The notes: a model not told the origin generated them from the sequence alone. 64,000 nucleotides of DNA from Geobacter sp. (GCA_009684525.1 WKKR01000003.1:1-64000); one strand, 5' to 3'. Numbered from the stretch's first letter, positions 42,749 through 53,110 are shown. A program made the numbers and translations.

Positions 42749-44311
42749 TCAGATGTCCCAGTTGTCGATTTTCATGGTGCCGTTTTTCGCCAGGTTGACC
42801 TGCATCTTGAAGACCCGGTCCAGCAGTTGCGGCTCATGACCGGCTTTACGTGAGAGGCAGTCTTTCGTCGCCCTGTCGAGATATTCCTGCAGCAGCGGCT
42901 TGTAGTCCGGGTGGGCGCATTTGTCGATAATGAGCTGGGCGCGGCTCTTCGGGTCGAGACCGCGCAGATCGGCCAGTCCCTGCTCCGTAACGAGTACATC
43001 CAGGTCATGCTCGGTGTGGTCGACGTGCGGTACATGCGGCACGACACAGGTGATGCCGGTCGGGTCGGTTTTGGTCGGCCGGGCCGACGGGGTGTGCATG
43101 ATCGAGAGGTAGGCGTTGCGCAGGAAGTCGCCGGAACCGCCGATGCCGTTGATCATCCGCGTGCCGCCTACCAGGGTGGAGTTAGCATGGGCGTATATGT
43201 CGAACTCGATGGGGGTGTTCATGGCAATGCATCCCAGTCGGCGGATCGGCTCCGGGTGGTTGGCGATGGAGAGCGGTCGCATCAGGACCTTGTCGCTGTA
43301 TTTGTCCCAGTTGTCGTAAAAACGTTTGAAGCCTTCGACCGAGAAAGAGAGGGAGACGGTTGAGGCGAAATCGAGTTTCCCGGAATCGAAGAAGTCGAGC
43401 ATGGTGTCCTGCAGCACTTCGGTCCAGACCTTGAGACCGGTGAACGGGCCTTTTGCCAGGCCGCCGATAACCGCGTTGGCAATGGACCCGACGCCGGACT
43501 GGAGCGGCAGCAGGTTCTTCGGCAGCCGACCGGCCTTCACTTCCTGGGAGAAAAAGTCGACGATGTTGTTGGCAATGGCTTCGGAGGTGTCGTCCTGTTC
43601 ACTGAAAGCCCGGCCGTTATCGGGCAGATTCGATTCGATGATTGCCACGATCCGGTCCGTATCGACCCGGACATAGGGGCTGCCGGAACGGTCGTCAACC
43701 CGGCTGATGAGATAGGGGAGGCGGTTGGGCGGGTTGACCGGGTCGATGATGTCGTGCAGGCCTTCGAAACTCGGGATCGAGGTGTTGATTTCTATGATGA
43801 TCTGGTCGGCAATCTGCAGGATCTCCGGCACTGCACCGCAGGAGGCCGTCAGGACCAGGCCGCCGTTCTCGGTAATGGCAGAACATTCGATGATGGCGAT
43901 GTCGAGGCGACCACCGTTTTCCTTGGTGAAAAAGCCATATCCCAGATCCTGGGAGAACATGGAAAGATGTTTGTCTCCCATGCGGATGCGCCCTTCATTG
44001 ATCCCCGCCTGGATGTTCTTGCCGGTCTGGTAGGGCCAGCGCCGGTCGATCATGTCCAGAGAGGCCCAGCGGTCTTCGGTTTCGACGCCAACGGATGCAC
44101 CGATGAAAAGGTTGAACTTCATTTTTCCCTGCAGCTGGTTTTTTTCCACGTGGTCTGCCAGGGCAATGGGAACCATCTTGGGGTAGCCGGCCGGGGTAAA
44201 TCCGGACCAGCCGATGTTCATCCCGTTTTTGAACAGGGGAATGACCTCTGCAACCTGCTTAATCTTGGCGTGGAGACTGGATTTTCTGATTCTGTTGTGC
44301 AATTCCGACAT
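42749..44311 (-). CDS. Acetyl-CoA hydrolase/succinyl-CoA:acetate CoA-transferase
   Basis: 520 residues from ATG 44311 (GGAGG upstream); a longer frame would add 29 odd residues. It is a class I CoA-transferase of the acetyl-CoA hydrolase/transferase family: [18 protein letters not shown] at the N-terminus, [11 protein letters not shown], and a WTEVLQD segment with the probable catalytic Glu. [20 protein letters not shown] follows. It should exchange CoA between succinyl-CoA and acetate, the entry route for acetate oxidation in acetate-using Geobacter. It is divergent from a TetR regulator with a palindromic operator between them. Confidence 0.9.
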   Translation of the reverse strand: MSELHNRIRKSSLHAKIKQVAEVIPLFKNGMNIGWSGFTPAGYPKMVPIALADHVEKNQLQGKMKFNLFIGASVGVETEDRWASLDMIDRRWPYQTGKNIQAGINEGRIRMGDKHLSMFSQDLGYGFFTKENGGRLDIAIIECSAITENGGLVLTASCGAVPEILQIADQIIIEINTSIPSFEGLHDIIDPVNPPNRLPYLISRVDDRSGSPYVRVDTDRIVAIIESNLPDNGRAFSEQDDTSEAIANNIVDFFSQEVKAGRLPKNLLPLQSGVGSIANAVIGGLAKGPFTGLKVWTEVLQDTMLDFFDSGKLDFASTVSLSFSVEGFKRFYDNWDKYSDKVLMRPLSIANHPEPIRRLGCIAMNTPIEFDIYAHANSTLVGGTRMINGIGGSGDFLRNAYLSIMHTPSARPTKTDPTGITCVVPHVPHVDHTEHDLDVLVTEQGLADLRGLDPKSRAQLIIDKCAHPDYKPLLQEYLDRATKDCLSRKAGHEPQLLDRVFKMQVNLAKNGTMKIDNWDI

Positions 44312-44420
44312 CTGATTGTATCCTCCTTCGGTTGGAAAGTGGGTGCGCGCAGCACCGTGAGAGTGGGCATGGCCTGCCCGACCCGGGCTTCTTGACATTG
44401 CAACGAATTAGTGAAAAAAA

Positions 44421-44436
44421 TCGAACGTTCGTTCGA
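44421..44436. promoter_or_regulatory. TetR-type operator
   Basis: TCGAACG-TT-CGTTCGA, a perfect 7-bp inverted repeat with a 2-bp centre, typical of TetR-family sites. It lies 110 bp from the CoA-transferase start and 122 bp from the regulator start. Confidence 0.7.
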
Positions 44437-44557
44437 AAACATCATAACAGCACCACGTTTGATTCGCAATAATTATCCCGGCAGTGCCAAGAAATTTGGC
44501 TTTAGCGCGAGACTTTGCTACTCTGTGCGACACACATTCAATCGGCTCGGGAACAAT

Positions 44558-45163
44558 ATGGCAAAAACGGACTGCCGTAACAAACTGATGGAGGTGGGAA
44601 CGCAGTTATTCGCCGAACGCGGACTGAACGGCGTCAGCATCAGGGAACTGTCCCAGACCGCCGGCGTGAGCATCTCGATGATCTCCTATTATTTCGGCGG
44701 CAAGGAAGGGCTGTATGATGCGGTGCTGCGGGAACAGTTCGCCTGTTTTGACCAGATTGAGGAGATCAAGCGGCAAGGAGCTGACCCCCTGGCCGTGATC
44801 GAGGCCTACATCCGCTGGACCATCCAGCGGCACCGCAATAATCCTTACCTGTTGCGGTTCTATACCAGCGAACTCACTAACCCAACCCCTTTTTTTGCCG
44901 CGATCGTTTCCCCGGCTATCGGCAAAGTCATCAATATCCTGGTGGAGGTCATTGCTGACGGCGTGGCACGCAAGCAGTTCCGGGAGGATATCCATGCCGT
45001 GAACGCGGTGCTGGCCCTTGCCGGGATGGTCAATTATTTTTTCCTCAGCACGATGGCCACCGAAAACCTGATCAGCCATTCGCCCGAGAAAGACGAAGAA
45101 TTGATCCAACAGTATGTTGCGATCTTCACCAGGGGGATCCTGGGTAAGCCGGCTGGGGTATAG
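44558..45163 (+). CDS. TetR-family transcriptional regulator
   Basis: 201 residues from ATG 44558; an earlier frame from 44411 would run through the operator and is rejected. The TetR_N domain (5-52) reads RNKLMEVGTQLFAERGLNGV with recognition helix VSISMISYYFGGKEGLYDA. The C-terminal domain resembles TetR_C of the CerR/YbiH group. It probably represses itself and the divergent CoA-transferase, responding to a fatty-acid or acyl-CoA ligand; this is inferred from position and operator. Confidence 0.9.
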   Translation: MAKTDCRNKLMEVGTQLFAERGLNGVSIRELSQTAGVSISMISYYFGGKEGLYDAVLREQFACFDQIEEIKRQGADPLAVIEAYIRWTIQRHRNNPYLLRFYTSELTNPTPFFAAIVSPAIGKVINILVEVIADGVARKQFREDIHAVNAVLALAGMVNYFFLSTMATENLISHSPEKDEELIQQYVAIFTRGILGKPAGV

Positions 45164-45201
45164 GAGCACCGTACACAAAGACCTGATCAAGGGAGACTGC
45201 C

Positions 45202-45489
45202 GTGTCAAATCTGCTGGAGAGGCTGAAAGCAAGCATGGAGAGCGGGGACATCGACTCGTTACTCCTGAACGACGTGGTGAAAGGGTACAGTGAACTCACC
45301 GACCGGGTGAACCAGCTCGAAGAGCTTTTGATCATGATCGTGAGGACCGGTTGGCCTTGGGATGAGGAGGGTGAGCCCAATGCCATATTTCATGCAAGCA
45401 GGGACGGCTTTGCCGCGGCAATGGCCGAGGCGAGGGACCTGCTCGGCCTTCGGCGGAGCATGATCACCAGGACGGAGCCGAAGACCTGA
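45202..45489 (+). CDS. Hypothetical protein, 95 aa
   Basis: 95 residues from GTG 45202, with AAGGGAG upstream. The N-terminal half is helical and coiled-coil-like (KGYSELTDRVNQLEELLIMI), then TGWPWDEEGEP and a helical end. It is soluble with no known domain. It is 38 bp after the TetR gene in the same direction and may be co-transcribed. Confidence 0.6.
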   Translation: MSNLLERLKASMESGDIDSLLLNDVVKGYSELTDRVNQLEELLIMIVRTGWPWDEEGEPNAIFHASRDGFAAAMAEARDLLGLRRSMITRTEPKT

Positions 45490-45556
45490 GCAGATGGGGG
45501 AATTGTCTCGTCTGTACGGGTCTTCAAGCTGTGGTGATGAATGAAGGAGGAGGTTC

Positions 45557-45763
45557 ATGATGATCCGTTTCGCAGTGTCGCTTCTTTTCGTGCTGTGGCT
45601 GCAACTCCTCTCGGGGTGCTCGGTCAAACATGTAACGACTGGCATCTATGAAGGGTTCCGGGTGCAGAACGATCTACAGAGCTCACCTGCCGAGCGTGTG
45701 GGCAGGCCGGAGTCGCCGGATTACGGGCAGTATGAACAGATGAAAAAGGAACAGAACTACTGA
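45557..45763 (+). CDS. Small lipoprotein, 68 aa
   Basis: 68 residues with a lipobox LLSGC (Cys21). The short mature part (about 47 residues) is hydrophilic and ends YEQMKKEQNY. Ribosome site AAGGAGGAGG; the ATGs at 45557 and 45560 are both possible starts. It has no known domain. It is upstream of the PBP gene, so a cell-envelope role is plausible. Confidence 0.65.
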   Translation: MMIRFAVSLLFVLWLQLLSGCSVKHVTTGIYEGFRVQNDLQSSPAERVGRPESPDYGQYEQMKKEQNY

Positions 45764-45890
45764 CGTGACCTCCGGGTGGTACAGCACCTCCGTCGTCAGG
45801 TTTGGCTTGCCGCCATCTGTCAGGCGTGACATAATCCCTCTCACTGCATGACCCCTTACTGCCAGCATCCGCGCAGGAGCGTGTAATACC

Positions 45891-47975
45891 TTGGTTTCCT
45901 TATCCATGCGTCTCGTACAATTACTGATTTCCGTCGTCGCCGGCCTTTTCCTGGTCTTGGCCATTGTTGTACCGGTCCGAGCCCAGGAGGCGTTTGCCAC
46001 CTATCCCCCCCTGCCGTCCGGATATTCCTCCATCAAGGTCTTCGACAACCAGGGGCGGTTTGTTGGCCGGATACTCCCTGAAAAAAGGTACTGGGTCTCC
46101 ATCGACCGTATTCCCGCTTTCCTGCAAAAGGCGGTGGTGGCAGTTGAAGACTCCCGGTTCTATGAGCATGGGGGCATAGATATCCGGGGGATCGCCCGCG
46201 CCCTGGTAAAGGATGTGGTCAAAGGGAAACTTGCCGAAGGTGGGTCGACCATCACCCAGCAACTGATCAAGAACAAGTTCCTGTCCGGCGAGAAAACCAT
46301 CGAGCGCAAACTCGAAGAAGCCCGTCTGGCCATGGAGTTTGAAAAGAAATATAGCAAGAGACAGATCCTGGAGATGTACTTCAACGAGATCTATTACGGC
46401 AATGGCGCCTGGGGGATTGCCCAGGCGGCCCGTCTCTATTTCGACAAGAATCCGGAAGAATTGACCGACGCCGAATGCTCCCTCTTGGCCGGGGTGCAAA
46501 AAAACCCGGGACGCTACAATCCTTTGGGGGTACCGGCGAAGGTCACGGGGCGGAGGGACGTGGTTCTCAAGCGGATGGTGGAGCTCGGCATGATCAACGC
46601 CCGGCAGAAGCAGGCGTTGCGAGCTAATCCTCCCTCGGTCATTCCAGTCGGTCAGGCCCCCCAGTACATGGCCCATATCCGGAATCGGCTTGTCGAACGG
46701 TATGGGCCGGAGATTGTGGAACAGGGTGGCCTGGATGTCATCACGGCCATGGACCTCAATCTGCAGAAGCTGGCGGAAAAAACCCTGAGCGAAGGGGTGA
46801 AACGGGTTTCTCCGAAGTTGCAGGGAGCATTGCTCTGCCTGGACCCGGCCACGGGCGATGTTCTGGCTGCGGTTGGCGGGGTTGATGCTATCCAGAGCTC
46901 ATATAACCGGGCCTTCGTAGCCAGGCGGCAGCCCGGTTCCGCCATCAAGCCGCTGATCTATGCTGCGGCCCTGGAAAAGGGAATCACTGCCGGCAGCATT
47001 TGGGACGATACCCCGGCAGCCTACAATCGCGGCAACAATGACGTCTGGAAACCGTTGAACTATGGCAGGGAACAGTATGGGTCTTTGAGCCTCAGGGAAG
47101 CCCTGGCATACTCGAACAATGTCATTACGGTAAAGCTGCTGGATACGATCGGCGTTCCCTATTTCGTCGACTTTGCCGGGAAAGTCGGTCTTCCGTTACG
47201 CGCACAGCATGATCTCTCCCTGGCCCTTGGAACCGAGGAGGTGACCCTGCACGACCTGGTACAGGCATACACCCCGCTGGCCAACGCTGGGGTACGGGCG
47301 GAACCGAGGACCATCATTCGTGTATTTGATCGCCGGCGAAAGTCCTGGACCGAGAATCCCCCGGCAGTTTCCCCGGTCATGTCCCCGGCAACAGCTTTCA
47401 TAACGACCTCCATGCTTCGGGATGTCATGGTGTATGGCACGGCCAAATCTCTCAATAAATTCAGCCAAGGGCGTCCAGCAGCCGGCAAGACCGGCACCAC
47501 CGACGATTACCGGGATGCCTGGTTCATCGGTTATACGCCCCAGCTGATAACCGGCATCTGGGTGGGATATGACAAGCCCAGGCCGGGAGGCAAAGGCTTT
47601 ACCGGAGGCGTGGTTGCCGCACCTGTCTGGGAACGGTTCATGCGGACGGCTTTGGCCTCCAAGCCGGTTGTTGATTTCCCGGCACCGGATACGGTCGTTT
47701 CCGTTTCGATCGATCCGACGACCGGCTTTCTGGCCAGATCCGGCTGCCCGGAAAAACGGGATGAGTTCTATGTCGTGGGAACCGAGCCGACCGAGCCCTG
47801 TCCCGAACATGAAGGTGATCCTCTCACCCCGGCAGTCCCGCTCGCTCCAGCGCCGGATGCCGACCAGCCGCAGTTGAACGACAGCCCTGAAGAAGGCTCT
47901 CTGCCGTTGGGGAAAACAGTTGCATTCCCCAGGCCGCATCGTGTATTAATAAAAAATCTGAAAGGGAGTAGCTAG
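45891..47975 (+). CDS. Class A penicillin-binding protein (PBP1A-type)
   Basis: 694 residues. A membrane anchor (about 7-28) is followed by the GT51 glycosyltransferase domain with catalytic Glu86 in AVVAVEDSRFYEHGGID. The transpeptidase domain has the SxxK motif SAIK (Ser350, Lys353), YSNN as the SxN box, and GKTGTTDDYRDAWF as the KTG box. It polymerises and crosslinks peptidoglycan. TTG 45891 is supported by AGGAG 11 bases upstream; ATG 45906 is the alternative. Its last codons form the first strand of the manganese riboswitch that follows. Confidence 0.93.
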   Translation: MVSLSMRLVQLLISVVAGLFLVLAIVVPVRAQEAFATYPPLPSGYSSIKVFDNQGRFVGRILPEKRYWVSIDRIPAFLQKAVVAVEDSRFYEHGGIDIRGIARALVKDVVKGKLAEGGSTITQQLIKNKFLSGEKTIERKLEEARLAMEFEKKYSKRQILEMYFNEIYYGNGAWGIAQAARLYFDKNPEELTDAECSLLAGVQKNPGRYNPLGVPAKVTGRRDVVLKRMVELGMINARQKQALRANPPSVIPVGQAPQYMAHIRNRLVERYGPEIVEQGGLDVITAMDLNLQKLAEKTLSEGVKRVSPKLQGALLCLDPATGDVLAAVGGVDAIQSSYNRAFVARRQPGSAIKPLIYAAALEKGITAGSIWDDTPAAYNRGNNDVWKPLNYGREQYGSLSLREALAYSNNVITVKLLDTIGVPYFVDFAGKVGLPLRAQHDLSLALGTEEVTLHDLVQAYTPLANAGVRAEPRTIIRVFDRRRKSWTENPPAVSPVMSPATAFITTSMLRDVMVYGTAKSLNKFSQGRPAAGKTGTTDDYRDAWFIGYTPQLITGIWVGYDKPRPGGKGFTGGVVAAPVWERFMRTALASKPVVDFPAPDTVVSVSIDPTTGFLARSGCPEKRDEFYVVGTEPTEPCPEHEGDPLTPAVPLAPAPDADQPQLNDSPEEGSLPLGKTVAFPRPHRVLIKNLKGSS

Positions 47976-48051
47976 CGAGACAAGGTCAACATACTGGTGC
48001 GCATGCACCTGGCCTTGTCATTGGTTTTTCACCAATAAGCGAGACTTTCAG
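47958..48051 (+). promoter_or_regulatory. Mn2+ riboswitch (yybP-ykoY class)
   Basis: P1 is formed by CTGAAAG (47958-47964) and CTTTCAG (48045-48051). The conserved L1 block GGGAGTAGC is at 47964-47972. The second core block lies in the P3 arm ACAAGGTCAACATACTGG... TGGCCTTGT (47980 to about 48019). A P4 hairpin ATTGG...CCAAT follows, and then the conserved GCGAGAC before P1 closes. All hallmark positions of the class are present. The downstream gene is a UPF0016/TMEM165-type exporter, a known member of this regulon. Confidence 0.9.
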
Positions 48052-48087
48052 CATCACCCTCCGGTGTGCTGCATGTCTCGTTTTTTT
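48040..48087 (+). terminator. Riboswitch expression-platform terminator
   Basis: CGAGAC (48040-48045) pairs with GTCTCG (48075-48080), enclosing a second stem around AGCATCACC/GGTGTGCT, followed by seven T. It uses the same CGAGAC that belongs to the aptamer core and disrupts P1, so it is mutually exclusive with the ligand-bound fold. Mn2+ would therefore turn expression on. Confidence 0.85.
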
Positions 48088-48110
48088 ATTGTCCACCTGG
48101 GGAGGCTGCC

Positions 48111-48773
48111 GTGACGGCATTTTGGGCATCATTGATTTTCGTGGTTCTGGCCGAGATGGGAGACAAGACTCAGCTTCTGGCCATGGCTTTTGCCACCCGC
48201 TACAAGGCGTCGGTGGTCATGTGGGGGGTGTTCGTTGCCACGGCGTTGAACCATGCACTGGCCGTGGCGGTGGGCAATTACCTGACGGTGTTCGTCCCGC
48301 TCCAGTACATCCAGATTGCCGCAGCGGTCTCCTTCATCCTGTTCGGCCTCTGGACCATTCGGGGCGACCATCTGGAGGGTGAGGACAAGCGATTTTCCTT
48401 CAGCCCTTTCTGGACTGTTGCTGTCGCCTTCTTCATTGCCGAGATGGGGGACAAGACCCAACTGGCCACGGTTGCCCTTGCCGCAAAGTACCAGGCTCCG
48501 GTTGCCACCTGGCTCGGGACCAATGCCGGCATGCTGATCGCCGATGCCATCGGTATCGTCATCGGTATCGTCATGCATCGGCATATCCCCGAGCAGGCTG
48601 TCAAATGGGGCGCTGCGCTGGTTTTCATCGTCTTTGGGATCTACGGCATTCACGAAACCGTTCCCGACCGAATACTGACCCCTTTGGTCGAAACCGTCGG
48701 TCTTGCCGTCATTGCCGTGGCAGGATATCTGCTGGCGCGTGGGGGGGAGAAGGCGCCGGAGGCTGAAAGCTGA
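48111..48773 (+). CDS. TMEM165/GDT1 (UPF0016) family manganese exporter
   Basis: 220 residues from GTG 48111 (GGGGAGG upstream). The two repeats of this family each carry the signature EMGDKTQL (about 15-22 and 118-125) inside membrane helices, and six helices are expected. Bacterial members (MneA/Mnx) export Mn2+, and some eukaryotic ones transport Ca2+ or Mn2+. The preceding manganese riboswitch strongly supports Mn2+ here. Earlier starts would run through the terminator and are rejected. Confidence 0.92.
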   Translation: MTAFWASLIFVVLAEMGDKTQLLAMAFATRYKASVVMWGVFVATALNHALAVAVGNYLTVFVPLQYIQIAAAVSFILFGLWTIRGDHLEGEDKRFSFSPFWTVAVAFFIAEMGDKTQLATVALAAKYQAPVATWLGTNAGMLIADAIGIVIGIVMHRHIPEQAVKWGAALVFIVFGIYGIHETVPDRILTPLVETVGLAVIAVAGYLLARGGEKAPEAES

Positions 48774-48779
48774 CTGCTA

Positions 48780-49868
48780 CTACATCCTGAATGCTTTCCC
48801 TCCATGGGAAGAAAGCCACGAAACAATCCTCTTGCCAATATTCTGCAATGGCAGCACCTCTTCAACGCCACCGTGTGCTATGGCCTCCTTCGGCATTCCG
48901 AACACCACGCAGCTCTCTTCGTCCTGGGCGATAGTGAACGCGCCCGCCGTGCGCATTTCCATCATTCCTGCGGCACCATCGTTCCCCATACCGGTGAGGA
49001 TGACGCCAATGGCGTTTTTGCCGCCAGCATTGGATGCGGAGCGGAACAGCACGTCAACGGAGGGCCGGTGCCGATTTACCGGAGGACCGTCGGCAAGTTC
49101 GGTAATATAATTCGCTCCGCTCCGCCCGAGGAGCAGATGCCGGTTTCCCGGCGCCACATAGGCGTGTCCGGGGAGCACCCGCTCGCCATGCTCTGCTTCT
49201 TTGACGCTGATCCGGCATATTCCGTCCAGCCGCTTGGCAAAGGCCCTGGTAAAGGCCTCGGGCATGTGCTGGGTTACCAGGATGCCGGGTGAGTCCGCGG
49301 GCATGGCGCTGAGCAGTTCGCGCAATGCCTCGGTGCCACCGGTTGATGCTCCCACGGCAATCACCTTTTCAGTGCCGCTCAATGACCGGTGATTGACCGG
49401 TAGAACAGCATCGGCGCTCTGCTTCGGTTCGATGGAACGACCGTAGGATTTGGCTGTTGCGGGCTTGATGTGTGCCTTGGCGGCCACCCTTATCTTATCG
49501 GTTATTTCATGGGCGTATTCCGTTATGCCGGAGCGGATGTCGAGTTTCGGTTTGGTGACATAGTCCACCGCACCGAGTTCGAGAGCATGGAGGGTGATGA
49601 AGGAACTCTTTTCCGTCAGGGACGAGATCATGAGGACCGGCATGGGCCGCAGCTTCATGAGTTTGTCGAGAAAAACCAGGCCATCCATGCGCGGCATTTC
49701 CACATCAAGGGTGAGCACGTCCGGATTGAGAGCCTTGATCTTTTCCCGGGCGATGAGCGGGTCCTGCGCACAGCCTATGACCTCCATGTCATGCTGAGAG
49801 TTTATGATCTCCGTGAGAAGACTACGGATGAGTGCGGAATCGTCAATGACGAGAACCTTTATTGACAT
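48780..49868 (-). CDS. cheB: Chemoreceptor methylesterase CheB
   Basis: 362 residues. The receiver domain (1-120) has Asp55 in [12 protein letters not shown]. The methylesterase domain (about 165-355) has the catalytic triad in [10 protein letters not shown] (Ser), TQHMP (His) and [10 protein letters not shown] (Asp). It demethylates or deamidates the MCP of this operon. It is the last gene of the operon. Its start overlaps the end of cheD by 10 bases, and it is convergent with the exporter gene 6 bp away. Confidence 0.96.
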   Translation of the reverse strand: MSIKVLVIDDSALIRSLLTEIINSQHDMEVIGCAQDPLIAREKIKALNPDVLTLDVEMPRMDGLVFLDKLMKLRPMPVLMISSLTEKSSFITLHALELGAVDYVTKPKLDIRSGITEYAHEITDKIRVAAKAHIKPATAKSYGRSIEPKQSADAVLPVNHRSLSGTEKVIAVGASTGGTEALRELLSAMPADSPGILVTQHMPEAFTRAFAKRLDGICRISVKEAEHGERVLPGHAYVAPGNRHLLLGRSGANYITELADGPPVNRHRPSVDVLFRSASNAGGKNAIGVILTGMGNDGAAGMMEMRTAGAFTIAQDEESCVVFGMPKEAIAHGGVEEVLPLQNIGKRIVSWLSSHGGKAFRM

Positions 49869-50419
49869 GGCAGCTCCCGGTGCAACTGCGTGGGTGTGGG
49901 TGTCAGACCATCGTCCGGCGAGGCTTGCAGCAGGCGTTTCACGAATACCTGCCCGGTTGCCGGATTGAAATAGACCTTGCGGGGAAAAATATCGCCCGTA
50001 TCGACGGCTGCAACGTGAATGGCATGTTCAGAGAGGAACGCAAGGGCGAATTCCACATTCTTTCTGCCGATATCGGACATATCCGGGATCACCCTGCCTG
50101 CACCGAATATCTTTGCCCAGCAGCGGGACAGCACACCCCCCTGTCGAATCAGGTCGTCCAGCAGCATTTCCATGGCAGGCTGGCCATAGCGGCCGGTGCT
50201 ATCCGGCTGCCTGCTCGTGCCCGGCATCATGAAATGGTTCATCCCGCCTATCCCGGTAACAGGGTCCTGAATGCAGACAGCCACGCACGACCCGAGCACG
50301 GTCATGAGCATCATACCGCTGGCGGAGACAAGATGTCCCCCCGGAAGGATCCTCATCGCATTGCGGCTGAAAGTCCGATCGAAATAGGGGGTAGGGGGTA
50401 TTTCTTGCTGATGGTTCAT
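49859..50419 (-). CDS. cheD: Chemoreceptor glutamine deamidase CheD
   Basis: 186 residues from ATG 50419 (GAGGAAG upstream); a longer frame to 50524 would run into cheR. The catalytic Cys lies in [11 protein letters not shown] and the His in [10 protein letters not shown]. It deamidates specific Gln residues in MCPs. No CheC partner is encoded here. Confidence 0.94.
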   Translation of the reverse strand: MNHQQEIPPTPYFDRTFSRNAMRILPGGHLVSASGMMLMTVLGSCVAVCIQDPVTGIGGMNHFMMPGTSRQPDSTGRYGQPAMEMLLDDLIRQGGVLSRCWAKIFGAGRVIPDMSDIGRKNVEFALAFLSEHAIHVAAVDTGDIFPRKVYFNPATGQVFVKRLLQASPDDGLTPTPTQLHRELPCQ

Positions 50420-50435
50420 GGTGCTTCCTCCACGA

Positions 50436-51335
50436 TCAGCATCCGACGACCGGTCGATAGACGGTTTTCCCACACAGGCGGAGCAGTTCTGTTGCCTGGT
50501 GAAAGTTTTCCGAATGCCCGGCAAAAAACCTGCCGTCCGGCTGCAGGCGCGGAACGAATTTTTTTAGAATTCGGTACTGGGTCTCTTTGTCGAAATAGAT
50601 CATGACATTGCGACAGAAGATGCTGTCAAACCGCTCGGAAAATCCCCAGTCGTCGTCGAGAAGATTCTTTCGACAGAAGGTGATGAGTTTCTTCAACTCC
50701 GGTTTGACACGGACAAAACCGGAATTCCTCCCCTCGCCCCGGAGAAAAAACCGTTTCATCCGTTCCGGCGACAACGAATTGATCCTTTCAATGGGGTAGA
50801 CTCCCTGGCTAGCCAGTTCGAGGGCATTCGTATCAATATCGCTGGCAAAGATGCGAACGGGAGGAGCGAAGCTGTTGAACAGCTCGACCACGGTCATGGC
50901 GATGGAATAGGGTTCCTCTCCCGAGGAGGCTGCACAGCTCCAGATGCTGAGTGTTGACCTGCGACGAGCCTGTTCTTCCAGGTGTCTGGCCAGGATCGAA
51001 AAATGGTGCGGTTCCCGGAAGAACGAGGTGAGATTGGTGGTGAGGGCATTGATAAACGCCTCAAGTTCCTGGTGGTCGCCGTCTTCAATCAGGTCGAGAT
51101 AGTCACTGAAGGAACAGATCTCCCGCACTCTCAGGCGTCGAGCAAGACGGCTGTAGACCATATGCTGCTTGTGCGGGTTCAGCGAGATGCCGGCGGTCTG
51201 GTAGATAAGCGTGCGAATCCGTTCAAAATCTTCATCCGTATACCTGAACTGATGCATGCCGGAGGTCTCGCCGTGAGGGGCATCCCTCACGGCGGACAGG
51301 ACTGCTGCTGCATGATGTGTGGAAATGGGGGCCAT
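50436..51335 (-). CDS. cheR: Chemoreceptor methyltransferase CheR
   Basis: A protein of about 273-299 residues, depending on the start. The CheR_N helical domain begins FRYTDEDFERIRTLIYQTAG. The SAM-dependent methyltransferase domain has WSCAASSGEEPYSIAM and FCRNVMIYF. ATG 51335 is used here; ATG 51257 starts exactly at the conserved domain and is equally possible, and neither has a strong ribosome site. It methylates Glu residues of MCPs and is 14 bp after the MCP gene. Confidence 0.93.
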   Translation of the reverse strand: MAPISTHHAAAVLSAVRDAPHGETSGMHQFRYTDEDFERIRTLIYQTAGISLNPHKQHMVYSRLARRLRVREICSFSDYLDLIEDGDHQELEAFINALTTNLTSFFREPHHFSILARHLEEQARRRSTLSIWSCAASSGEEPYSIAMTVVELFNSFAPPVRIFASDIDTNALELASQGVYPIERINSLSPERMKRFFLRGEGRNSGFVRVKPELKKLITFCRKNLLDDDWGFSERFDSIFCRNVMIYFDKETQYRILKKFVPRLQPDGRFFAGHSENFHQATELLRLCGKTVYRPVVGC

Positions 51336-51349
51336 GGCCGGGCGCCTGC

Positions 51350-53110
51350 CTAAAATTCCTTCCAATCGTCGTCTTCATAGCCAACTGCCTTCTTGAGACG
51401 GGGCGCCTGCTCCTCGTGCTTGGCTTCAGGCCGCGGGCTGGTAATCGATGTCTTTGCCGCGGGAGCCTGTCTGGATGAGCATGCCGTCTTTTTGGATGGG
51501 GTCATCGCCGGAATTGCCTGTTTTGCCACTTGTCTTGGCGCCGAGCGGAACGATTCGTCGAGTCTGAATTTGCTGACCAGTTCCACCATGGTCTTGGCCT
51601 GATCGGCGAGTGATTCGGCTGCTGCTGCCGCCTCTTCCACGAGTGAGGCGTTCTGTTGCGTCACATCATCCATTTGGGTGATGGCGGTATTGACCTGCTC
51701 AATACCACTTGACTGCTCAAGGGAGGCCGCGGAGATTTCGGCCATGATGTCGGTGACCCGCTTGATGCTGGTAACGATCTCGTTCATGGTCGTGCCCGCT
51801 TCGGTGACGAGCTTGCTGCCGTCTTCAACCTTGCTCACGGAATCTTCTATCAGCGACTTGATTTCCTTGGCGGCAGCGGCACTGCGCTGGGCAAGACTTC
51901 TCACCTCGCCGGCCACCACGGCGAATCCGCGGCCCTGTTCGCCGGCACGGGCTGCTTCCACGGCAGCGTTCAGGGCAAGGATATTGGTCTGAAAGGCAAT
52001 GCCGTCGATCACGCTGATGATATCGGCGATCTTGCGTGAACTGCTGGTGATCCCTTCCATGGTGACCACGACCTTGTTGATCACGTCGCCGCCGCGAACC
52101 GCAACGTCGCTTGCAGTAACGGCAAGCTGGTTTGCCTGCTGGGCATTGTCGGCGTTCTGTCTCACGGTAGAGGTGAGTTCCTCCATGCTGGAGGCGGTCT
52201 CTTCCAATGCCGACGCCTGCTCTTCGGTCCTTTGCGACAGGTTCAGGTTGCCAGCGGATATCTGCTCGGTCGCGGTGGCGATGGAGTCGGCACCGGAACG
52301 GACCTCACCAACGATCTGGGCCAACCCCGTATTCATCATCTTCAGGGCGGTAAGCAGCTTGCCGGTCTCATCGCTGCTATTTACCTCGATGGTCCTGGTC
52401 AGGTCCCCCTCTGCGATGAGTTCGGAGACGACGATGGCTTCCGTAAGCGGTTGGCGGATGCGCTTGGCGACAAACCAGGCAAAGAGGAATATGAACGCCG
52501 CCAGGGCCAGCGTTCCGCCGACGATTTTCAGGCGCAGGGCCGCGAGCTCTTTTTTCACATCATCGACATAGATCCCGCTGCCGATCACCCAGCCCCAATC
52601 CTTGATCAGTTTGACCTGGGAGATCTTGGGCGAAGGGACGGTTGCGCCCGGTTTGGGCCACTGGTAGTTTACCTCTCCTTCACCCTTTTCTTTGGCAATC
52701 CGGGCAAATTCCACAAAGATCTGCTTGCCGTCAGGGTCTTTGATATCGTCAACCTTTTTCCCTTCGAGTTCGGGCTTCATCGGGTGCAGGACCATGGCAG
52801 GTTCAAGGGTGTTGATCCAGAAATATTCATTCCCCTGATACCGGAGTTTGCGGATGTTGTCGATAGATCGCTTCTGGGCTTCGGCTAAGGTCAGTTCGCC
52901 GCTCTTCACCTTGGCCTCGTACCCTTCGATGAGGGTAAAGACCGTATCGACGGCACTTGTCACCGTCAGCTGCTTTTCAGCCATGAGCTTCTTCTCCACC
53001 AGGGGAAGAAGGTAGAAGAGAATTCCTGCCAACAGGAGCGCGATGGTTACCATCGAAATGCTGAGAATCTTTGTCAGAATCGACCAGTCTTTGAACTGTT
53101 TTGTTTTCAT
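51350..53110 (-). CDS. Methyl-accepting chemotaxis protein with single Cache sensor
   Basis: 586 residues: TM1 (about 14-36), a periplasmic sCache_2-type sensor (about 38-190, with [19 protein letters not shown] and [11 protein letters not shown]), TM2 (192-212), HAMP, and a signalling domain. The hairpin tip is [20 protein letters not shown]. The C-terminus ends DDDWKEF, which fits the xWxxF tether pentapeptide used to recruit CheR/CheB. The sCache fold suggests a small carboxylate ligand, but this is inferred. It probably serves the CheA/CheW of the same operon. Confidence 0.94.
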   Translation of the reverse strand: MKTKQFKDWSILTKILSISMVTIALLLAGILFYLLPLVEKKLMAEKQLTVTSAVDTVFTLIEGYEAKVKSGELTLAEAQKRSIDNIRKLRYQGNEYFWINTLEPAMVLHPMKPELEGKKVDDIKDPDGKQIFVEFARIAKEKGEGEVNYQWPKPGATVPSPKISQVKLIKDWGWVIGSGIYVDDVKKELAALRLKIVGGTLALAAFIFLFAWFVAKRIRQPLTEAIVVSELIAEGDLTRTIEVNSSDETGKLLTALKMMNTGLAQIVGEVRSGADSIATATEQISAGNLNLSQRTEEQASALEETASSMEELTSTVRQNADNAQQANQLAVTASDVAVRGGDVINKVVVTMEGITSSSRKIADIISVIDGIAFQTNILALNAAVEAARAGEQGRGFAVVAGEVRSLAQRSAAAAKEIKSLIEDSVSKVEDGSKLVTEAGTTMNEIVTSIKRVTDIMAEISAASLEQSSGIEQVNTAITQMDDVTQQNASLVEEAAAAAESLADQAKTMVELVSKFRLDESFRSAPRQVAKQAIPAMTPSKKTACSSRQAPAAKTSITSPRPEAKHEEQAPRLKKAVGYEDDDWKEF

